64,000 bases of DNA from Notolepis coatsorum (GCA_963971535.1 OZ020589.1:89526683-89590682), one strand, 5' to 3'; positions 11,329 to 23,271 are shown, counted from the first letter of the stretch. Notes: generated by a model from the letters alone, not told the origin. Made by a program: numbers and translations.

Positions 11329-12225
11329 TTAACACTTTCAGAGCCCAAGCTTAATCTTGATTTACCGGTTGAATGCCAACCATCCACTTCAATGTTAGCG
11401 TTAATACCGCCTAATCTATGTTTTTAATTATGGCTGTGTCTAATCTGCCCGTCGCTTATCAATGACTCGTTTTCCAGTCAACATTGTCGAAGCGGATTGT
11501 TTTTTTATCGGTTCATTTTCGTTTTATAGCATTTTGAAAAGCCCTAGTTTTCAAGGAAAATAAAAAGATTCCATGATAAACGCCCTGTACTGGAATATTC
11601 TAGAATACACAAAAACGTTGTAATTTTTCGGCCTATTTATGAATCGTTTTCAAATAAACGCTAGATTATCGGTAAGTGTACGTATGCACGCTGGGGCCGC
11701 AAGCTGAAAAACGATTCTCTGATTTCCTCAAAGCGATCGCGTACAGACAGACACATCACACATAGGGCAAACGCTGAGATCTCAGCGAATAAAACTCTGA
11801 TTATCCCAAGACTGGTAAAATAGATTCCTTACCTCAGATGTTCTCCAAAAAGATCATTCCAATTCCTGGTCGCCATTCCAAAAATCGATCACTACTGTCT
11901 ACTATCGATTGGCTACTGTGAATATATATTCCAGGCTGATTCCCGTCCCGCGATGACTTCCATGTTGAGCAGACTGCTTGCCACAGCTCAGGGAGCCAGC
12001 TGGCCCCGCCTCTACATATCACTGATCCCAGGTCAGTCTAAGCGACTGATGTGCAGTTTTCAGGGATAGACGATAGGGGGCGCTTTTTTCCATTCTGAGC
12101 TGCTGGAGGAGCTGGTGTACCAACGGGAGACTTGGTTGATGAAATATGAATTCAGATCGCTAATAAAAAAGTTAAACGATAATTGTCGTCGTGGGCATTC
12201 AGGGGGGGGGGCTTGAAAGTGTTAA
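11329..12225. mobile_element. TTAA-flanked piggyBac-like element
   Basis: It is bounded by TTAA with short perfect inverted ends: TTAACACTTTC and GAAAGTGTTAA. It is an uninterrupted relative of the outer element at 17538-19380, sharing AATGTTAGCGTTAA, TCTGCCCGTCGCTTATCAAT and CAAATAAACGCTAGATTATC. At ~897 bp with no transposase it is non-autonomous. Confidence 0.8.
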
Positions 12226-12367
12226 GAATGATGGTATCCTCATTGGTATCTTAAGTTATGTTGTGGATGTAAATGAATTAACGTGTGCTTGCTTATGTAG
12301 AAACAATGCAAGATAACGAGACCTTTTCATTATAACGTCTTGCAAATATCAGGGATGTGATTTCGCC

Positions 12368-12859
12368 TTAACACATTGAGAGCCACGCCCTTATGACCAA
12401 ATTAGGCCGTTCCGTGCCAGCGCTTTAGTCAATGGGAGGACAGGGACATTTGCTAACGCTTAAACTATATCTTAAATTATGACTTGCTTGCAGTCAACAT
12501 GTACGAGCCATTCCAAATATTGATCGCGCTTATTGATCCAACATTATAGTCCAAAACACATAATTGACCCTTCTCCCAGCCTCGCCAGTGAATGTGGTAA
12601 CACGCTACTGCTTGCGCCAGAAGGGAAACCCCGGACCAGAGTTTTTTTCTGATGCAGTCCCATCCAATCCAATCCAATGATGTGCAATACCATCCGGGAG
12701 ACGATAGGCGGCGGTATTTGCCCTTTTCTAGCTCAGACCCATTCCCAATGATAACGTCAGGCTGGATGGATGAAAAATGAATGGATATCGCTAATAAAAG
12801 AAATAACGATTAAAACCCGAGTTTTCTCGGGTCTTGGCACGCAACGCATGGCGAGTTAA
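12368..12859. mobile_element. Short TTAA-flanked piggyBac-like element
   Basis: It starts TTAACACATTGAG and ends GGCGAGTTAA. Its left part matches 9277-9390 in layout (CGCTTTAGTCAATGGG) and its right part matches 9966-10093 (ATAACGTCAGGCTGGATGG, AAAAGAAATAACGAT). It is ~490 bp and non-coding. Confidence 0.65.
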
Positions 12860-12865
12860 CCCGAC

Positions 12866-12935
12866 TAGGTCGGTTGGTGTGCCTGCGCAGTAGAATCAGG
12901 AAGCGACGAGGGCGGCGTGTCCCTCCCACGCACCC
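12866..12935 (+). mobile_element. SINE fragment (same family as 33513-33981)
   Basis: GTTGGTGTGCCTGCGCAGTA, GAATCAGGAAGCGACG and GCGTGTCCCTCC match the middle of the SINE at ~33697-33755. Both the tRNA-like head and the tail are missing. Confidence 0.55.
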
Positions 12936-13110
12936 TTCTCTCTCTCTCTAACCTCCAGGTATCTCTCTCACCTACAGGTCTCTCTCTCTCTCTAACCTCC
13001 AGGTATCTCTCTCTCTCGCTATCCTCCAGGTATCTCTCTCTAACCTCCAGGTATCTCTCTCTCTCGCTATCCTCCAGGTATCTCTCTCATTGTCTGCTGG
13101 TGTTATTTCA
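12936..13110. repeat. CT-rich tandem array
   Basis: Units of ACCTCCAGGTATCTCTCTC and TCGCTATCCTCCAGGTATC type are repeated about six times with CT dinucleotide runs. The frames reported here on both strands follow from this low-complexity sequence. Confidence 0.8.
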
Positions 13111-13433
13111 ATTCTCATATTTTGTTGGTGGATCTTGTATGCTTTCAGGTGTTTTGGGTGTTTAACATGCATTTGCAGTGCCTTCTTCCCACTTGAGCCA
13201 TAGTTTATAGTTTGCAAGTAACCTTGCCTGGTTGGTAAGTTTTTTTTACAAAAACATTTCAGTGTTAATGTGTTTCCGGCTTCTACCTCGACTGTCTCTT
13301 GCAGCCCCCCCCCCCCCCCATCAATGGTCTTGACTTCAGGGCTATTAAATGGTACTTTGACCATGGTTCATTAGTTATGCTATGAGGGAGGAAAAATAGA
13401 AAATTCAAGTTTTAGTATTAATTAATTAATTAA

Positions 13434-13730
13434 TGATTCATCTAGTGTGGGTGATATGATCATCAGAGCAGTTTATATCGAACACGTTAAAAAATAACGC
13501 TGAATCTTACCCCAGTCTCCTCGGGCCGTTGGGCGATGAGCGTGGAGCAGAAATATTCCTATTATGGGATGTAGAAATATGCAATCCATCTCCAGGTTGT
13601 ATAATAGTATATACGTCCAAATCATGTTGTTTATCGAGTTATTGGTAACGGATTGCTATCCATTGCGTCTAGCTCGAGTCCTGGGACTATTAGCGAGTGA
13701 TCGGACCAAATTGGAATGAGCACCCATAGA
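13434..13730 (-). mobile_element. Piggybac-like element fragment (relative of 35660-36601)
   Basis: ATTCATCTAGTGTGGGTGAT through CCAAATCATGTTGTTTATCG and GAGTGATCGGACCAAATT match 36096-36370 in the same orientation and 17900-18180 in reverse. Both TTAA ends are missing. Confidence 0.65.
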
Positions 13731-13749
13731 TATATATAGAACACTAGAT

Positions 13750-13925
13750 AGCTGGGGAGCTCCCGTAGCTCACCGCATATCTCTGCGTTATTTCTGCGTC
13801 GGGGAAAACCGTGCTCGTCACGGATCTGGGGGACACGAGTTCGATTCCCGGACCCGCCGTCATTTCTCAGAATGTCTTCCCCTGCTCTACATCCCATTTC
13901 AACCTGTTTCTGTCGGTCATGCTTG
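13750..13925 (+). mobile_element. tRNA-like SINE fragment
   Basis: GGGAGCTCCCGTAGCTCACC resembles an A-box region, and GACACGAGTTCGATTCCC ~80 bp later contains a pol III B-box. A pyrimidine-rich tail (CTTCCCCTGCTC) follows. This layout fits a tRNA-derived SINE but not a functional tRNA, since no cloverleaf can be drawn. The family was not determined. Confidence 0.4.
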
Positions 13926-14024
13926 ACCAGAAAAGAGCGAGAGTTCCAGTGGCACCCTCAGAAACCACTCGAGTTAGGTTGAAGCGGCGAGTACTCGAGT
14001 AATCCATTACTCACACCCATCCCT

Positions 14025-14275
14025 AATTGGTAAATGGCTGCATTTATATAGCAGCTTTTATCCAAAGCGCTTTTAAAATCTTTGTTCCTCACATTTGACC
14101 CATTCACTCACACATTCACACACCGACGGCGGAGGCAACCATGCAAGGTGCCAACTTGCTCATTGGGAGCAGTTAGGGGTTAAGTGTCTTGCTCAAGGAC
14201 ACTTCGACACGCTGCCCGGGAGGAGCGGGAGGAACCTCTGCTCTACCTACTGTCGCCCCAGAGTATCTACTACTA
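14025..14275 (+). repeat. Interspersed repeat common in teleosts
   Basis: TAAATGGCTGCATTTATATA, CAAAGCGCTTTTAAA, GTGCCAACTTGCTCATTGGG and GTGTCTTGCTCAAGGACACT follow the order of a repeat I recall as frequent in fish introns. Class and family are not resolved; no TSD was found. Confidence 0.45.
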
Positions 14276-14385
14276 ATTCAGAGTATCTTCTGATTTGGAG
14301 CGCTAATCCGAGTGTCTGTTCCATCTGTACATGAATTGCAGTTAATCGACAAGAGAGTGAATCGACCCTGTGGTTGGGTCAGTAC

Positions 14386-14501
14386 CTCGCCCCGGAACGG
14401 AACTCCTTCATGATGGACTCCCTCTCTTTCTGGGGCATGTCCCCGTGCATGGAGGACACAGTGAAGTTGGCCTCCCGCATCTTCTCCGTCAGCCAGTCCA
14501 C
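14386..14501 (-). CDS. eif4a3: eif4a3 exon, residues ~290-328 (motif IVa region)
   Basis: It encodes [20 protein letters not shown] followed by [18 protein letters not shown], part of RecA domain 2 including the conserved Q-x2-R of motif IVa (PQKERE) that contacts RNA in DEAD-box helicases. The acceptor is CTGCAG (14502-14507); the donor is GTACTG, a weaker match to consensus. The last two bases AG combine with T of the next exon for Ser. The 116-bp exon is open. Confidence 0.96.
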
Positions 14502-14628
14502 CTGCAGACACAAGCACATTAAAACCCCATCAAGTATGTTTTTTAGGGCGTGACATTCTGTTTGGTTGGGCGCATTAACTCAAGTGCCTTACAGTATCTT
14601 GGGAGGAACATTTTCAGTATGGCAGGCA

Positions 14629-14749
14629 GGAATGGAACCCCTAAAACCCTGGCAGCGTTAGTGCCATGCTCTACCCATCGAGCTACACAGGAAATGGAAC
14701 CCCTAACCCTGGCAGTGTTAGTGCCATGCTATCTATCAAGCTACACAGG
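14629..14749. repeat. Two-copy ~60-bp direct duplication
   Basis: AATGGAACCCCTAAAACCCT and GCGTTAGTGCCATGCTC are followed by a second copy, GGAACCCCTAACCCTGGCAG and GTGTTAGTGCCATGCTA, each ending in a CTACACAGG-like word. The second ACACAGG lies within the TSD of the next hAT. Confidence 0.7.
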
Positions 14750-15726
14750 CAGGGCACGAAATTAACTTTTTGACTCACCGGCCAGTGGCGGGTAGATGGG
14801 AAGAATCTACCCGCCAAGCATATTTCTTACCTGCCAACTTTTTTTTTTATTAAAAAAAATTATTATTATTTTATATAATTTTTTTTTAAATAAAATATAT
14901 ATATTATATAATCATACTTGTAGTTGTATTATCTGCGAGACATCGCCACCTCGCTGTCTGCAAACAGCTCCACTGTCTGTGTGTATACTCGAGTGGCCTA
15001 CAGCTCCAGCAAGGATTCTCCGACGCTGCAGCTGGTCCCTAAACTCTACATTAAGCATGAAAGGATTCTCCTGCGCTGCAGCTGGACCCTATTCAGCAGC
15101 CCTCATGCGATGTAAGCCAGGGGCTCGAATACGCATGTTGTAGGACATTGATGTCAGGAGCTATCTGTAGCTACTGCTGGATGGCGTTGGGACAACGCCT
15201 CTGAACTATTTAGTTTACTGGGACATTTCGTAGTGACTAGTGAGCTAACATGGGCTAACATGAGCTACCTAGCCAACGGAGGTATTATGCACTGGACACT
15301 TGCTGGAGCAGTTGTTGATGTCGGGAGCCATCAGTAGCTAGCCGGCTGGATAACGTTACACAATGCCTCATGTATTAAACTAAAAGTGAATAGTTGACAG
15401 GGTCATTTTGTAACAGTAGCTAACATTAGCTCACGGAGGTCCCTCTGACTAGACTAATGTCAGTCACGGTGACTGTCCGAGGCAATAGCCTCCGTTTACA
15501 TGCAGCAGCATACAGAAACAGGTGCGGGAGGGGTAGGAGCAGCAATGCGCTGCGTGTCTGTGCTGAGACAGCGAGTGAGAACTCCGCTCAGAATTGGATC
15601 ATGATTTTCGGTTTTCACATGACTATTTGATTGCCCGCCACACGGCGGGCAGACCTCTCAGTGGGAGTCGCCAAACATAAAAACTGATCGCCAATGGCGC
15701 TTGGCGGGCTCTAGTTTCGCCCCCTG
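14750..15726. mobile_element. hAT element, TSD TACACAGG
   Basis: The termini CAGGGCACGAAATTA and TAGTTTCGCCCCCTG are inverted repeats. TACACAGG is duplicated at 14742-14749 and 15727-15734. GTAGATGGGAAGAATCTACC and GCCCGCCACACGGCGGGC are subterminal palindromes. There is no transposase frame. Confidence 0.88.
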
Positions 15727-15739
15727 TACACAGGAATGG

Positions 15740-16465
15740 AACCTATCATTTCATTTAAATTATCTTAGACAGTTTAGCAGACAAGTCTCCCGCACTCATG
15801 TAAACAAGAGCCTCGCAGTCGGCTAGTCATGCGACGTGAGCTAACGTTGGCTACCTACCGAGCTAAAGTTACTGTTTAAACTAAATGACCCAGTGACTAC
15901 ATGAGGCATTGTCTAACGTTATCTAGCTGGCTAGCTACTGATAGCTGCTGATAAACAAATGCTCCAGCAATAGTCGAGTGCATGATAAGTTACCTCCGTT
16001 GACTCTGTAGCTCACGTTAGCTCTAAACTAAATAGTTCACTGAGGCGTTGTCTTAACGTTATCTAGCTGGCTAGCAGTAGCTACAGATAGCTCCTGATAT
16101 CAATGTCTTATAACATTGATTCGATGCGTATTCGAGCTGAGGGCTTGCTGAATGTGATTTATACCAATACTAGGGTCCAGCTGCAACGCCGGAGATTCCT
16201 GGCCGTAGCTGGAGGCTACTCGAGTACACACAGACAGTGGAGCTGTTTGCAGATAGCGAGCATTTTGACTTGTTGCGTGGTGGCGATGTCTCGCAGATAA
16301 TACAAGTCTAATTATATAATATATATTTTATAAAAAAATATATATATATATAAAATAATTTTTATTTATTTTTTTATCAAAAACGATCGGTATCGGATCG
16401 GTATCGGCCGATATGGCTCAAGACGATCGGTATCGGTGGCAAAAAACGTGATCGGGGCATCCCTA
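15740..16465. mobile_element. hAT element, right part
   Basis: It ends GATCGGTATCGGTGG and CGTGATCGGGGCATCCCTA, a terminus of the same type as 39655-41104. Its interior (16130-16270) is an inverted relative of 14950-15060 in the previous element. The left terminus is missing or decayed. Confidence 0.55.
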
Positions 16466-16516
16466 CTTTCAGGTGTACAATATGCACCGATTTTCTGATG
16501 AACCGAAACCTAAAAG

Positions 16517-16630
16517 GTGACTGGACTGTGCTGTGCTGATGGGAGCAGAGAGGAGGCAGTGTCTGTGCTGATAGGAGCAGAGAGGAGGCGGGGTCTGTGC
16601 TGATAGGAGCAGAGAGGAGGAGGGTTGACG
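16517..16630. repeat. ~36-bp tandem array beside an exon
   Basis: About three units of GTGCTGATAGGAGCAGAGAG plus GAGGCGGGGTCT lie immediately 3' (in gene sense) of the donor of the exon at 16634. Unlike the arrays at 28751 and 62612, these units contain no exon sequence. Confidence 0.75.
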
Positions 16631-16633
16631 GAC

Positions 16634-16772
16634 CTTCCTCTTGGTGTTGCAGAAGATGACTGCCTGCGTGATGGTCAGGGTGTCGTACAAGTCACACAGC
16701 GTGTCAAACTTCCACTCCTCCCGCTCCACGGCCACAAAGAACTGCTTGATGCCCTCCAGGGTCAACTCATCA
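16634..16772 (-). CDS. eif4a3: eif4a3 exon, residues ~244-289 (motif IV)
   Basis: It encodes [20 protein letters not shown], then [20 protein letters not shown] and CNTKRK. The AVIFCNT block is helicase motif IV at the start of RecA domain 2, and the TLEGIKQ segment follows the interdomain linker. The acceptor is CCTTAG and the donor GTCCGT, a weak 5' splice site. The exon begins with the last base of an Arg codon and ends in frame. It is 139 bp with no defects. Confidence 0.96.
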
Positions 16773-16885
16773 CTAAGGGGATAGAAGAGAGAGGGAACAG
16801 CCTCAGTCACAACACTGCCATGTTTAACGGGGCGGGAAAACCAGGAGTACCGCATTGACTCATGTTCTGGCTGCAAAGCAGCTCT

Positions 16886-17260
16886 ACTATAAAAAAATAA
16901 TTTTAAAATTGTCGATTTAAGTACATTTTATGAAAGTATACTTTTTATGTATTCAGAAAGTATACTAAAGTTGTGTTAAATTGAGACCACTCAAGTTGTA
17001 CTTAAATATATTGAAATTATACTTTTGATGTACTTCACTAAAGTTGTTACTTACATCATATTATTAACTATCATACTAAACATGTGCTCTGAATTAGTAC
17101 ACGAACTAAAAGTATATTGCAAGTATACTCTCAGAAAAGTACATATGGGTCGAAATATACTTTTAACATGATTAATATACAAACGATATACTGTTAGTAT
17201 GGATGAATATACTTCAGCATGGATCAATATAGACATTTCTGATTTGGGAAATAATTACTG
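16886..17260. repeat. AT-rich repeat with AGTATACTT motifs
   Basis: This is the same type as 6380-6760: AGTATACTTTTTATG, GTATACTAAAGTTG and AAGTTGTACTTAAATATATT. No TSD was defined. From 17260 to 17537 I see nothing recognisable. Confidence 0.4.
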
Positions 17261-17537
17261 TCATCCGTCAAGACGGCAACAACATAATTTCCAATCTGAT
17301 CTACTGTCACCACTCAAGCAATGCCAGAACACTGCCCCCTGCTGGCTGTGTACCAAACTTGATGAGATAAGGCTTGAGCTCTACGTAGAGTTTTGATTAT
17401 AAAAGGATTGTTGGCTTTTGAAAATGCTTTATTTCTCTGAAGTCAATAGTGCTCCACAGCACTCAATCTCCTAACATTAGCCACAATCATTTTACTACAC
17501 AACATAGAAACCCCCAGTTTGTATAATATATGTACAT

Positions 17538-19380
17538 TTAACACTTTCGATGCCGGCCGTGTTTTCCTTTTTACCCCCTTGAATGCCGCCACCCACTTCA
17601 ATGTTAGCGTTAAAAATGCATAATCTATGTTTTAAATTATGGCTATGCGTCTAATCTGCCCGTCGCTTATCAATGACTTGTTTGCAGTCAACATTGTCGA
17701 AACGTTTTTTTTTTTTTAACACTTTGGCTGCCAGGAAACGTGTTTAGACGTCATTGCCGGCCATGCTCAAGTTGCCGGAGGACGCTTTACAGCGTCCTTA
17801 TATCAATATTTCAAAAATCTGCAATCGGATTCATATGTCCCCTCCGCTGGCCTGAGATCCACCAGGAGGACCCACTGAGCTCTCTGGCGGTTCAGGAGCG
17901 CCATCTGGTGGCCGATCGGCGCAATCGCTTAACAGGAAGCGGCATAGAGGTTGTACTGGACGTCCGTATTACTTCCGGGCACTCGCTATAGGTCCCGGCA
18001 TTCTAGCTCGTCACAATACACAGTGATCGATTGCCAATAACTCGATAAACAACATGATTTGGACGTATATACCATTATACAAGCTGGAGATGGACCGGGT
18101 AAATCTACATCCCATAATGATAAGATTTCTACTCTACGATGATCGCCCAACGGCGCGCGGAGACTGGGGTGAGTTTTAGCGTGTAACGTTACCGTCTTCG
18201 ATACTAACTGCTATTATCAACATTTTACCCACATTAGATGATTGGTATAACGCTGCCCACGGAATTATAAACGCCCCCTAGCCCATCCAGTCAACATCAG
18301 ATAACGTGTAGTAACTTCTAGAAGTACGTCTAGTTGGAATTTTTTATATCGCGCTGATTGCCATAAAACTGTATTGCATCATCAATATAATGCATTTGGG
18401 GCTATAGATCACGTTCTGGAGAAAGCTGCAGAAAGAGATGAAAACATACTTATACATTAGACCATACTTTACTATGAATATGTGAATGAAAAAGTTTAAC
18501 GTTGCTACACAATGAACAATACATATAGGACTTTGAATGGGCCCTAATAATGGCAATGTAGCAATAGAATTTAAAAAGTTATAGCCATGCAAAGAAGGGA
18601 TACTTCTCCATAGACAAATAGAGCCGGCAACCTATGGTATATCATGAATTTAACCCAAGGCAACCAAAGTGTTAATAATCGGTTCATATCCTTTTTATAG
18701 CATTTCGAAAAGCTATCGTTCTCTCGAAAATTTCCGGAAAATAGAAAGATTCCCTCATAAACGGCATTTATTGGAATATTGTCGAATACACTAGACACGT
18801 TGTCATTTGTCTGCCTATTTATGAATCGTTTTCAAATAAACGCTAGATTATCGATAGTACATGTGTACTTATGCACACTAGAGAAGCGGGCTGAAAAATC
18901 TATTCTCTCATTTCCTCAACATCACACACAGACACACATACGGGACACGCTGTTATCTCAGTGAATACAGCTCTGATTATCCTAAAACTGGTAACAGACT
19001 CCAGATCGCCATTCCAAATATCGATCGCGTTTATTGATTGATTATTGGCTGCTGTAAATATATATTCCACGCTGCTTTCCAACTCGCGATCACTTCCCTC
19101 ATCATCAGATCCCTCGCCAGCATAATGGCGCCAGTTGGCTCCCCCCACACAGAGCCACCAGTCTAATCGAATGGCCTGCAGTTACACAGGGATAGACGAT
19201 AGGGGGGCGGTATTTTCCCATCTGAGCTCCTAGAGGGGCTGCTGTACCAACGGGAGACGGTCGGTTGATGAAATATGAATCGAGATCGCTAATATAAAAA
19301 AAACGACAATTCGCGTCGTCGGCACTCAACGGGGGGCATGATAAGACGACATAACACGTCGCTGGCACTCAAAGTGTTAA
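17538..19380. mobile_element. TTAA-flanked piggyBac-like element (outer of a nest)
   Basis: It is bounded by TTAACACTTTCGATG and CTCAAAGTGTTAA. It is a relative of 11329-12225; where that copy reads GTTTTTTTATCGGTTCATTT, this copy holds a second TTAA element (17716-18675). Its own length without the insert is ~0.9 kb. Confidence 0.82.
17716..18675. mobile_element. TTAA-flanked piggyBac-like element (inner), 960 bp
   Basis: It starts TTAACACTTTGGCTGCC and ends CAACCAAAGTGTTAA. It is nearly identical along its length to 20787-21746, which is also 960 bp. Shared landmarks are CGCCATCTGGTGGCCGATCG, GATTTGGACGTATATACC and GACTTTGAATGGGCCC. The similarity of the two copies suggests recent movement. 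No transposase is encoded. Confidence 0.88.
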
Positions 19381-19717
19381 GATATGATGGTTTTAATTCC
19401 ACTTCCTGTTTTGCACTAAGTTCTTGTTTACCTCTATATTTACATTCACTCATACATTCACTTTTTTTTAGCTACCGTCTACATTGTACAGAGTCCTGTA
19501 TACTGTCCATATGTTACTTTATGTTTATAGTGTACTATATGTTACTTTAATGTTTATATTAGATCTTGTTTTTTATATACACCGTGGGAAGGGGGAAACG
19601 CTATTTAATTTCTCTGTATGTCTTGCACATTACGAGAGGCGACAATAAAGCTGTGTACAGCCGCATATTGCGCAACGGGAGACCTATCAATATCCTAATT
19701 GGCCACATCGAGGTGGA
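19381..19717. other. Stretch with 3'-end-like sequence, unresolved
   Basis: TTGCACATTACGAG and GCGACAATAAAGCTG near 19620-19655 resemble the end of a retroposed transcript or LINE 3' region, but no poly(A) tail or TSD is visible. Confidence 0.3.
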
Positions 19718-19725
19718 GCACGCAC

Positions 19726-20607
19726 CAGGGTTTCCGTTAGAAAAAATTGTTGCCGGCCTCAGTGTCAGGTAGATTTCAATCTACCGGTCAAATGAGAGAA
19801 ATTCCGGTCAGAGTTTATTGAACTTAAAAACAATTGATAGGCAAAAGAATGACAACAAAACAAAAGAATGACATCATCAAGGCATGTAGATTTATAATAT
19901 TTTTACTTAAAACTAGGCTACTTTTGCGTATAAAGTAATTATATTCCAAATAAAATAAGTCCCGAGACTCCGTGCTGCTGCCGACTTTAAATCAAATAGG
20001 TGTCTGTGGGCAGTCGCCCGACATTAAAAACAGCAGTCTGTTATAATCACATTTTTATGAGCTAACGAATTCCGTTATATTGGACATTTGTATTAATTAT
20101 ATCAAGCGAAGAACTGAGAAATTTGGCAGAGAGAGACGGCAACATTATCGTGGGTTTGCGTGATGACTCTCTCTCTCTCCACCTCCCAATGACTTATTTG
20201 CGAGAGTATGTCGATGCAGAGCAGCAGATTCAGCAGTTATTGGCTCTTTTCTGGCTCTATCTGGGGACCGCACAGCAGCGCCCCCCACCCAACATTGGAG
20301 TACTGCACTGTGCTGCTGCTGCTCCGGCTCTGCAGCTTCACAAAAGTTCGCACACCCAGCACTAAGCTCTCGCTGACAACGTCGTTGTCATTATTAGAAG
20401 CAACGATGAAACAAATGTAATGATTGTTTCGTTCATCGCATAGGCTATTTAATTTTAGCCTATTTTAATACAATTCAAATAATCAAATTGTGCTTAGACT
20501 CAGGGAATTATTTTAACCGGACATTAAGACCGGAGAGATTAAATATGTCGGACTTCAACAGATTTTGCCGGTCAAATACCGGTAATTACCGGCTAACGGT
20601 AACGCTG
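19726..20607. mobile_element. hAT element, TSD GCACGCAC
   Basis: The termini CAGGGTTTCCGTTAG and CCGGCTAACGGTAACGCTG are inverted repeats. GCACGCAC is duplicated at 19718-19725 and 20608-20615. It is a close relative of 31525-32519. Subterminal palindromes include TACCGGTAATTACCGG. Confidence 0.92.
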
Positions 20608-20786
20608 GCACGCACATGCAAAAGGTACAGCAATGTTATTATATAATAACTCCAGTTTAAGCAGAAATAAGACAAGCAACACATTTAAATAGTTAGGCTA
20701 TTCAAATAGATTCAATAAGCATATAGGACCCTAACTATGGAATCTGTTATTATTACGTTTTATTTTTTTCAATATAATTTTCAGTT

Positions 20787-21746
20787 TTAACACTTTGACT
20801 GCCGGGAACCGTCTTTAGACGTCTTTGCTGGCCATGCTAAAGTTGCCGGAGGACGTGTTACGTCGTCCTTATATCAATATTTCAAAAATCTGCGATCGGA
20901 TTCATACGTCCCCTCCGCTGGCCTGAGATCCACCAGCAGGACCCACTGAGCTCTCTGGCGGTTCAGGAGCGCCATCTGGTGGCCGATCGGCGCAATCGCC
21001 AAACAGGATGTTGCATAGAGGTTGTCCTAGACGTCCGTAGTACTTCCGGGCGCTCGCTATAGGTCATGGGACTCTGGCTCGTCACGCTACACGGTGATCG
21101 ATTGGCAATAACTCGATAAACAACATGATTTGGACGTATATACCATTATACAAGCTGGAGATGGACCGGGTAAAAATATATCCCATAATGATAAGATTTC
21201 TACTCTACGATGATCGCCCAACGGCGCGCGGAGACTGGGGTGAGTTTCAGCGTGTAACGTTACCGTCTTCGATACTAACTGCTATTATCAACATTTGACC
21301 CACATTAGATGATTGGTATAACGCTGCCCACGGAATTATAAACGCCCCCTCGCCCATCCGGTCAACATCAGATGACGTGTAGTAACTTCTAGAAGTACGT
21401 CTAGTTGGAATTTTTTATATCGCGCTGATTGCCATCAAACTGTATTTCATCATCAATATAATGCATTTGGGGCTATATATCACGTTTTGGAGAAAGCTGC
21501 AGAAAGAGATGAAAACATACTTATACATTAGACCATACTTTACTATGAATATGTGAATGAAAAAGTTTAACGTTGCTACACAATGAACAATACATATAGG
21601 ACTTTGAATGGGCCCTAATAATGGCAATGTAGCAATAGAATTTAAAAAGTTATAGCCCTGCAAAGAAGGGGACTTTCTCCATAGACAAATAGCGCTGGCA
21701 ATCTATGGTATATCATGAATTTAACCTTAGGCAGCCAAAGTGTTAA
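20787..21746. mobile_element. TTAA-flanked piggyBac-like element, 960 bp
   Basis: It starts TTAACACTTTGACTGCCG and ends GCAGCCAAAGTGTTAA, the same length as and nearly identical to 17716-18675. Frames of ~80 codons in both copies (for example 21415-21663) are conserved only because the DNA is, and show no protein family. Confidence 0.88.
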
Positions 21747-22268
21747 TGTTGAGTAATAATAATAATGACTAATACACATACAACCTGGATTTAGGCTACT
21801 GGAGCTGAGCTGAATGTGTTAAAATAGACATAAAAAAGTGAAGGATTGGACTTTGCTAACTGTAATGCAATGTTATTTTTTCATATGAGTCTATGCTGCC
21901 ACAAAAAGAGCATTTGCTGCTCTCGAGGGATCAGTGTGGGAACTGGCTTGAGAAAATTGCATTTATTTCACCTTTATTTACCCAGGCAAGCAAGTAAGAA
22001 CAAATTCTGATTTTATTTATTGTCAAAAGTATGCATAATGTTGTGTTAATTCCATGACAAGATATATGTAATGTTAATTACCTGAAATTATTCAGTTTTG
22101 GGGGGGGGGGAACCCTGCATATATCGGTATCTGTTGATATCGGTATCGGAAATTAAGAGTTGGACAATATCGGTGTATCGGTAAAAAAGCCAATATCGAG
22201 CATCCCTACTTAAAATGTATTATTGCAGCGGCAAGAGGCGCGACGAAAATGTTCGGGTGCACCTAAAT
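21747..22268. mobile_element. Decayed repeats including a hAT end
   Basis: A short TTTATTTACCCAGGCAAG fragment (~21970) matches the repeat at 36610. ATATCGGTATCTGTTG through CAATATCGAGCATCCCTA (~22120-22208) is a hAT right terminus without a partner. Nothing else is recognised. Confidence 0.45.
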
Positions 22269-22290
22269 TACCGTAATTTTCGGACTATAA

Positions 22291-23271
22291 AGGGGTCCCC
22301 ACACGGCGAGCGATTTTAGCCAGGCGACCGATTTTTTTAGCGAGCCGACAGACAGAATTGTATCGCCTTCATTGTTATGAATGAGAGAACCCACACGGCA
22401 GGAGATTCTGAAGCAACGGTCGCGCAGCTATTTCTGTCGCCTCGCTCAAAATCGCCTCGATCCTATTTTTGGAGGCGACGGCAGGCAGGACAATGAGGAA
22501 ATAACGACTTCTACAGTAGTTCTACTGGTGTATCATTTGTACACCATTAATGTATCATTCAATACATTCATTGATCAATAACCTCCGTATTATTACCATG
22601 CTACTTATGTTCATTATTATTAATGGGAACAATTTAAATAAATAACGTTAGTTTGAGAAGCTGTAGTGGCCGCTTGTCATTAACTAATAAATGAACAATG
22701 CGCCACGATGCATCTACTAGTGTTTTTATACTCGGGTAACAAAAGAAGTTGTGGATGTTGACAGAGTTTAATGTCCAGGCTGCAGCTGATGTAGTTTGTA
22801 AGGTTTATTGTCCAAAGAAAATTAAGGTTGAGAACAAAACAGTTTGCGTCTTCCGTGAAAAATACACTCTCTCAGCAGCTGCATAACAATACTTGTCCAA
22901 TCGTTGGTAATGAACGTATCGTAGCGATCAGGCATGCAGTAATGTCAGGAAGAATGAGGAGAGGTTGTATTCGTATATGGTGGTTTAATTCCAGCTCAAT
23001 ATGGGTTTTACAGGTTAATATTCCCTCGTAACGCGCAACACAGCTACCTGCTAGTGCTAGTGAAGAGCTGCTAATATGCTCACTTCACAACAACATGACG
23101 TCCGGTCCCGGCGGTCCGTCCTCCTATATCTCCCGGGGGGAAACAAGTAACCACACCCCCAGCTAGACAGAGCGACGGTCGCCTCTGGTGTGGGGGGATA
23201 AGCGATTGTCGTTGAGCAACAGGCGATCGCATCGCCAGGCGACGTCTGTCGCCCGCCGTGTGCAGACCACT
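22291..23271. mobile_element. PIF/Harbinger-like element, TSD TAA
   Basis: The termini AGGGGTCCCCACACGGCGAG and CGCCGTGTGCAGACCACT are imperfect inverted repeats, flanked by TAA at 22288-22290 and 23272-23274. The host element's uninterrupted GGACTATAAGCCGCG survives at 55074-55088, which serves as the empty site. Subterminal GGCGAC/GTCGCC words are abundant. There is no transposase frame. Harbinger is inferred from the 3-bp TWA-type TSD. Confidence 0.72.

Noticed and set aside
13750..13870. Possible tRNA gene
   Set aside because: A B-box is present but no cloverleaf can be drawn, and the boxes are too far apart (~80 bp). A SINE relic is more likely.
21415..21663. 82-codon frame conserved in two copies (also 18344-18592)
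   Set aside because: Both lie in the near-identical 960-bp TTAA elements, so the frame is conserved with the DNA. It has no recognised domain.
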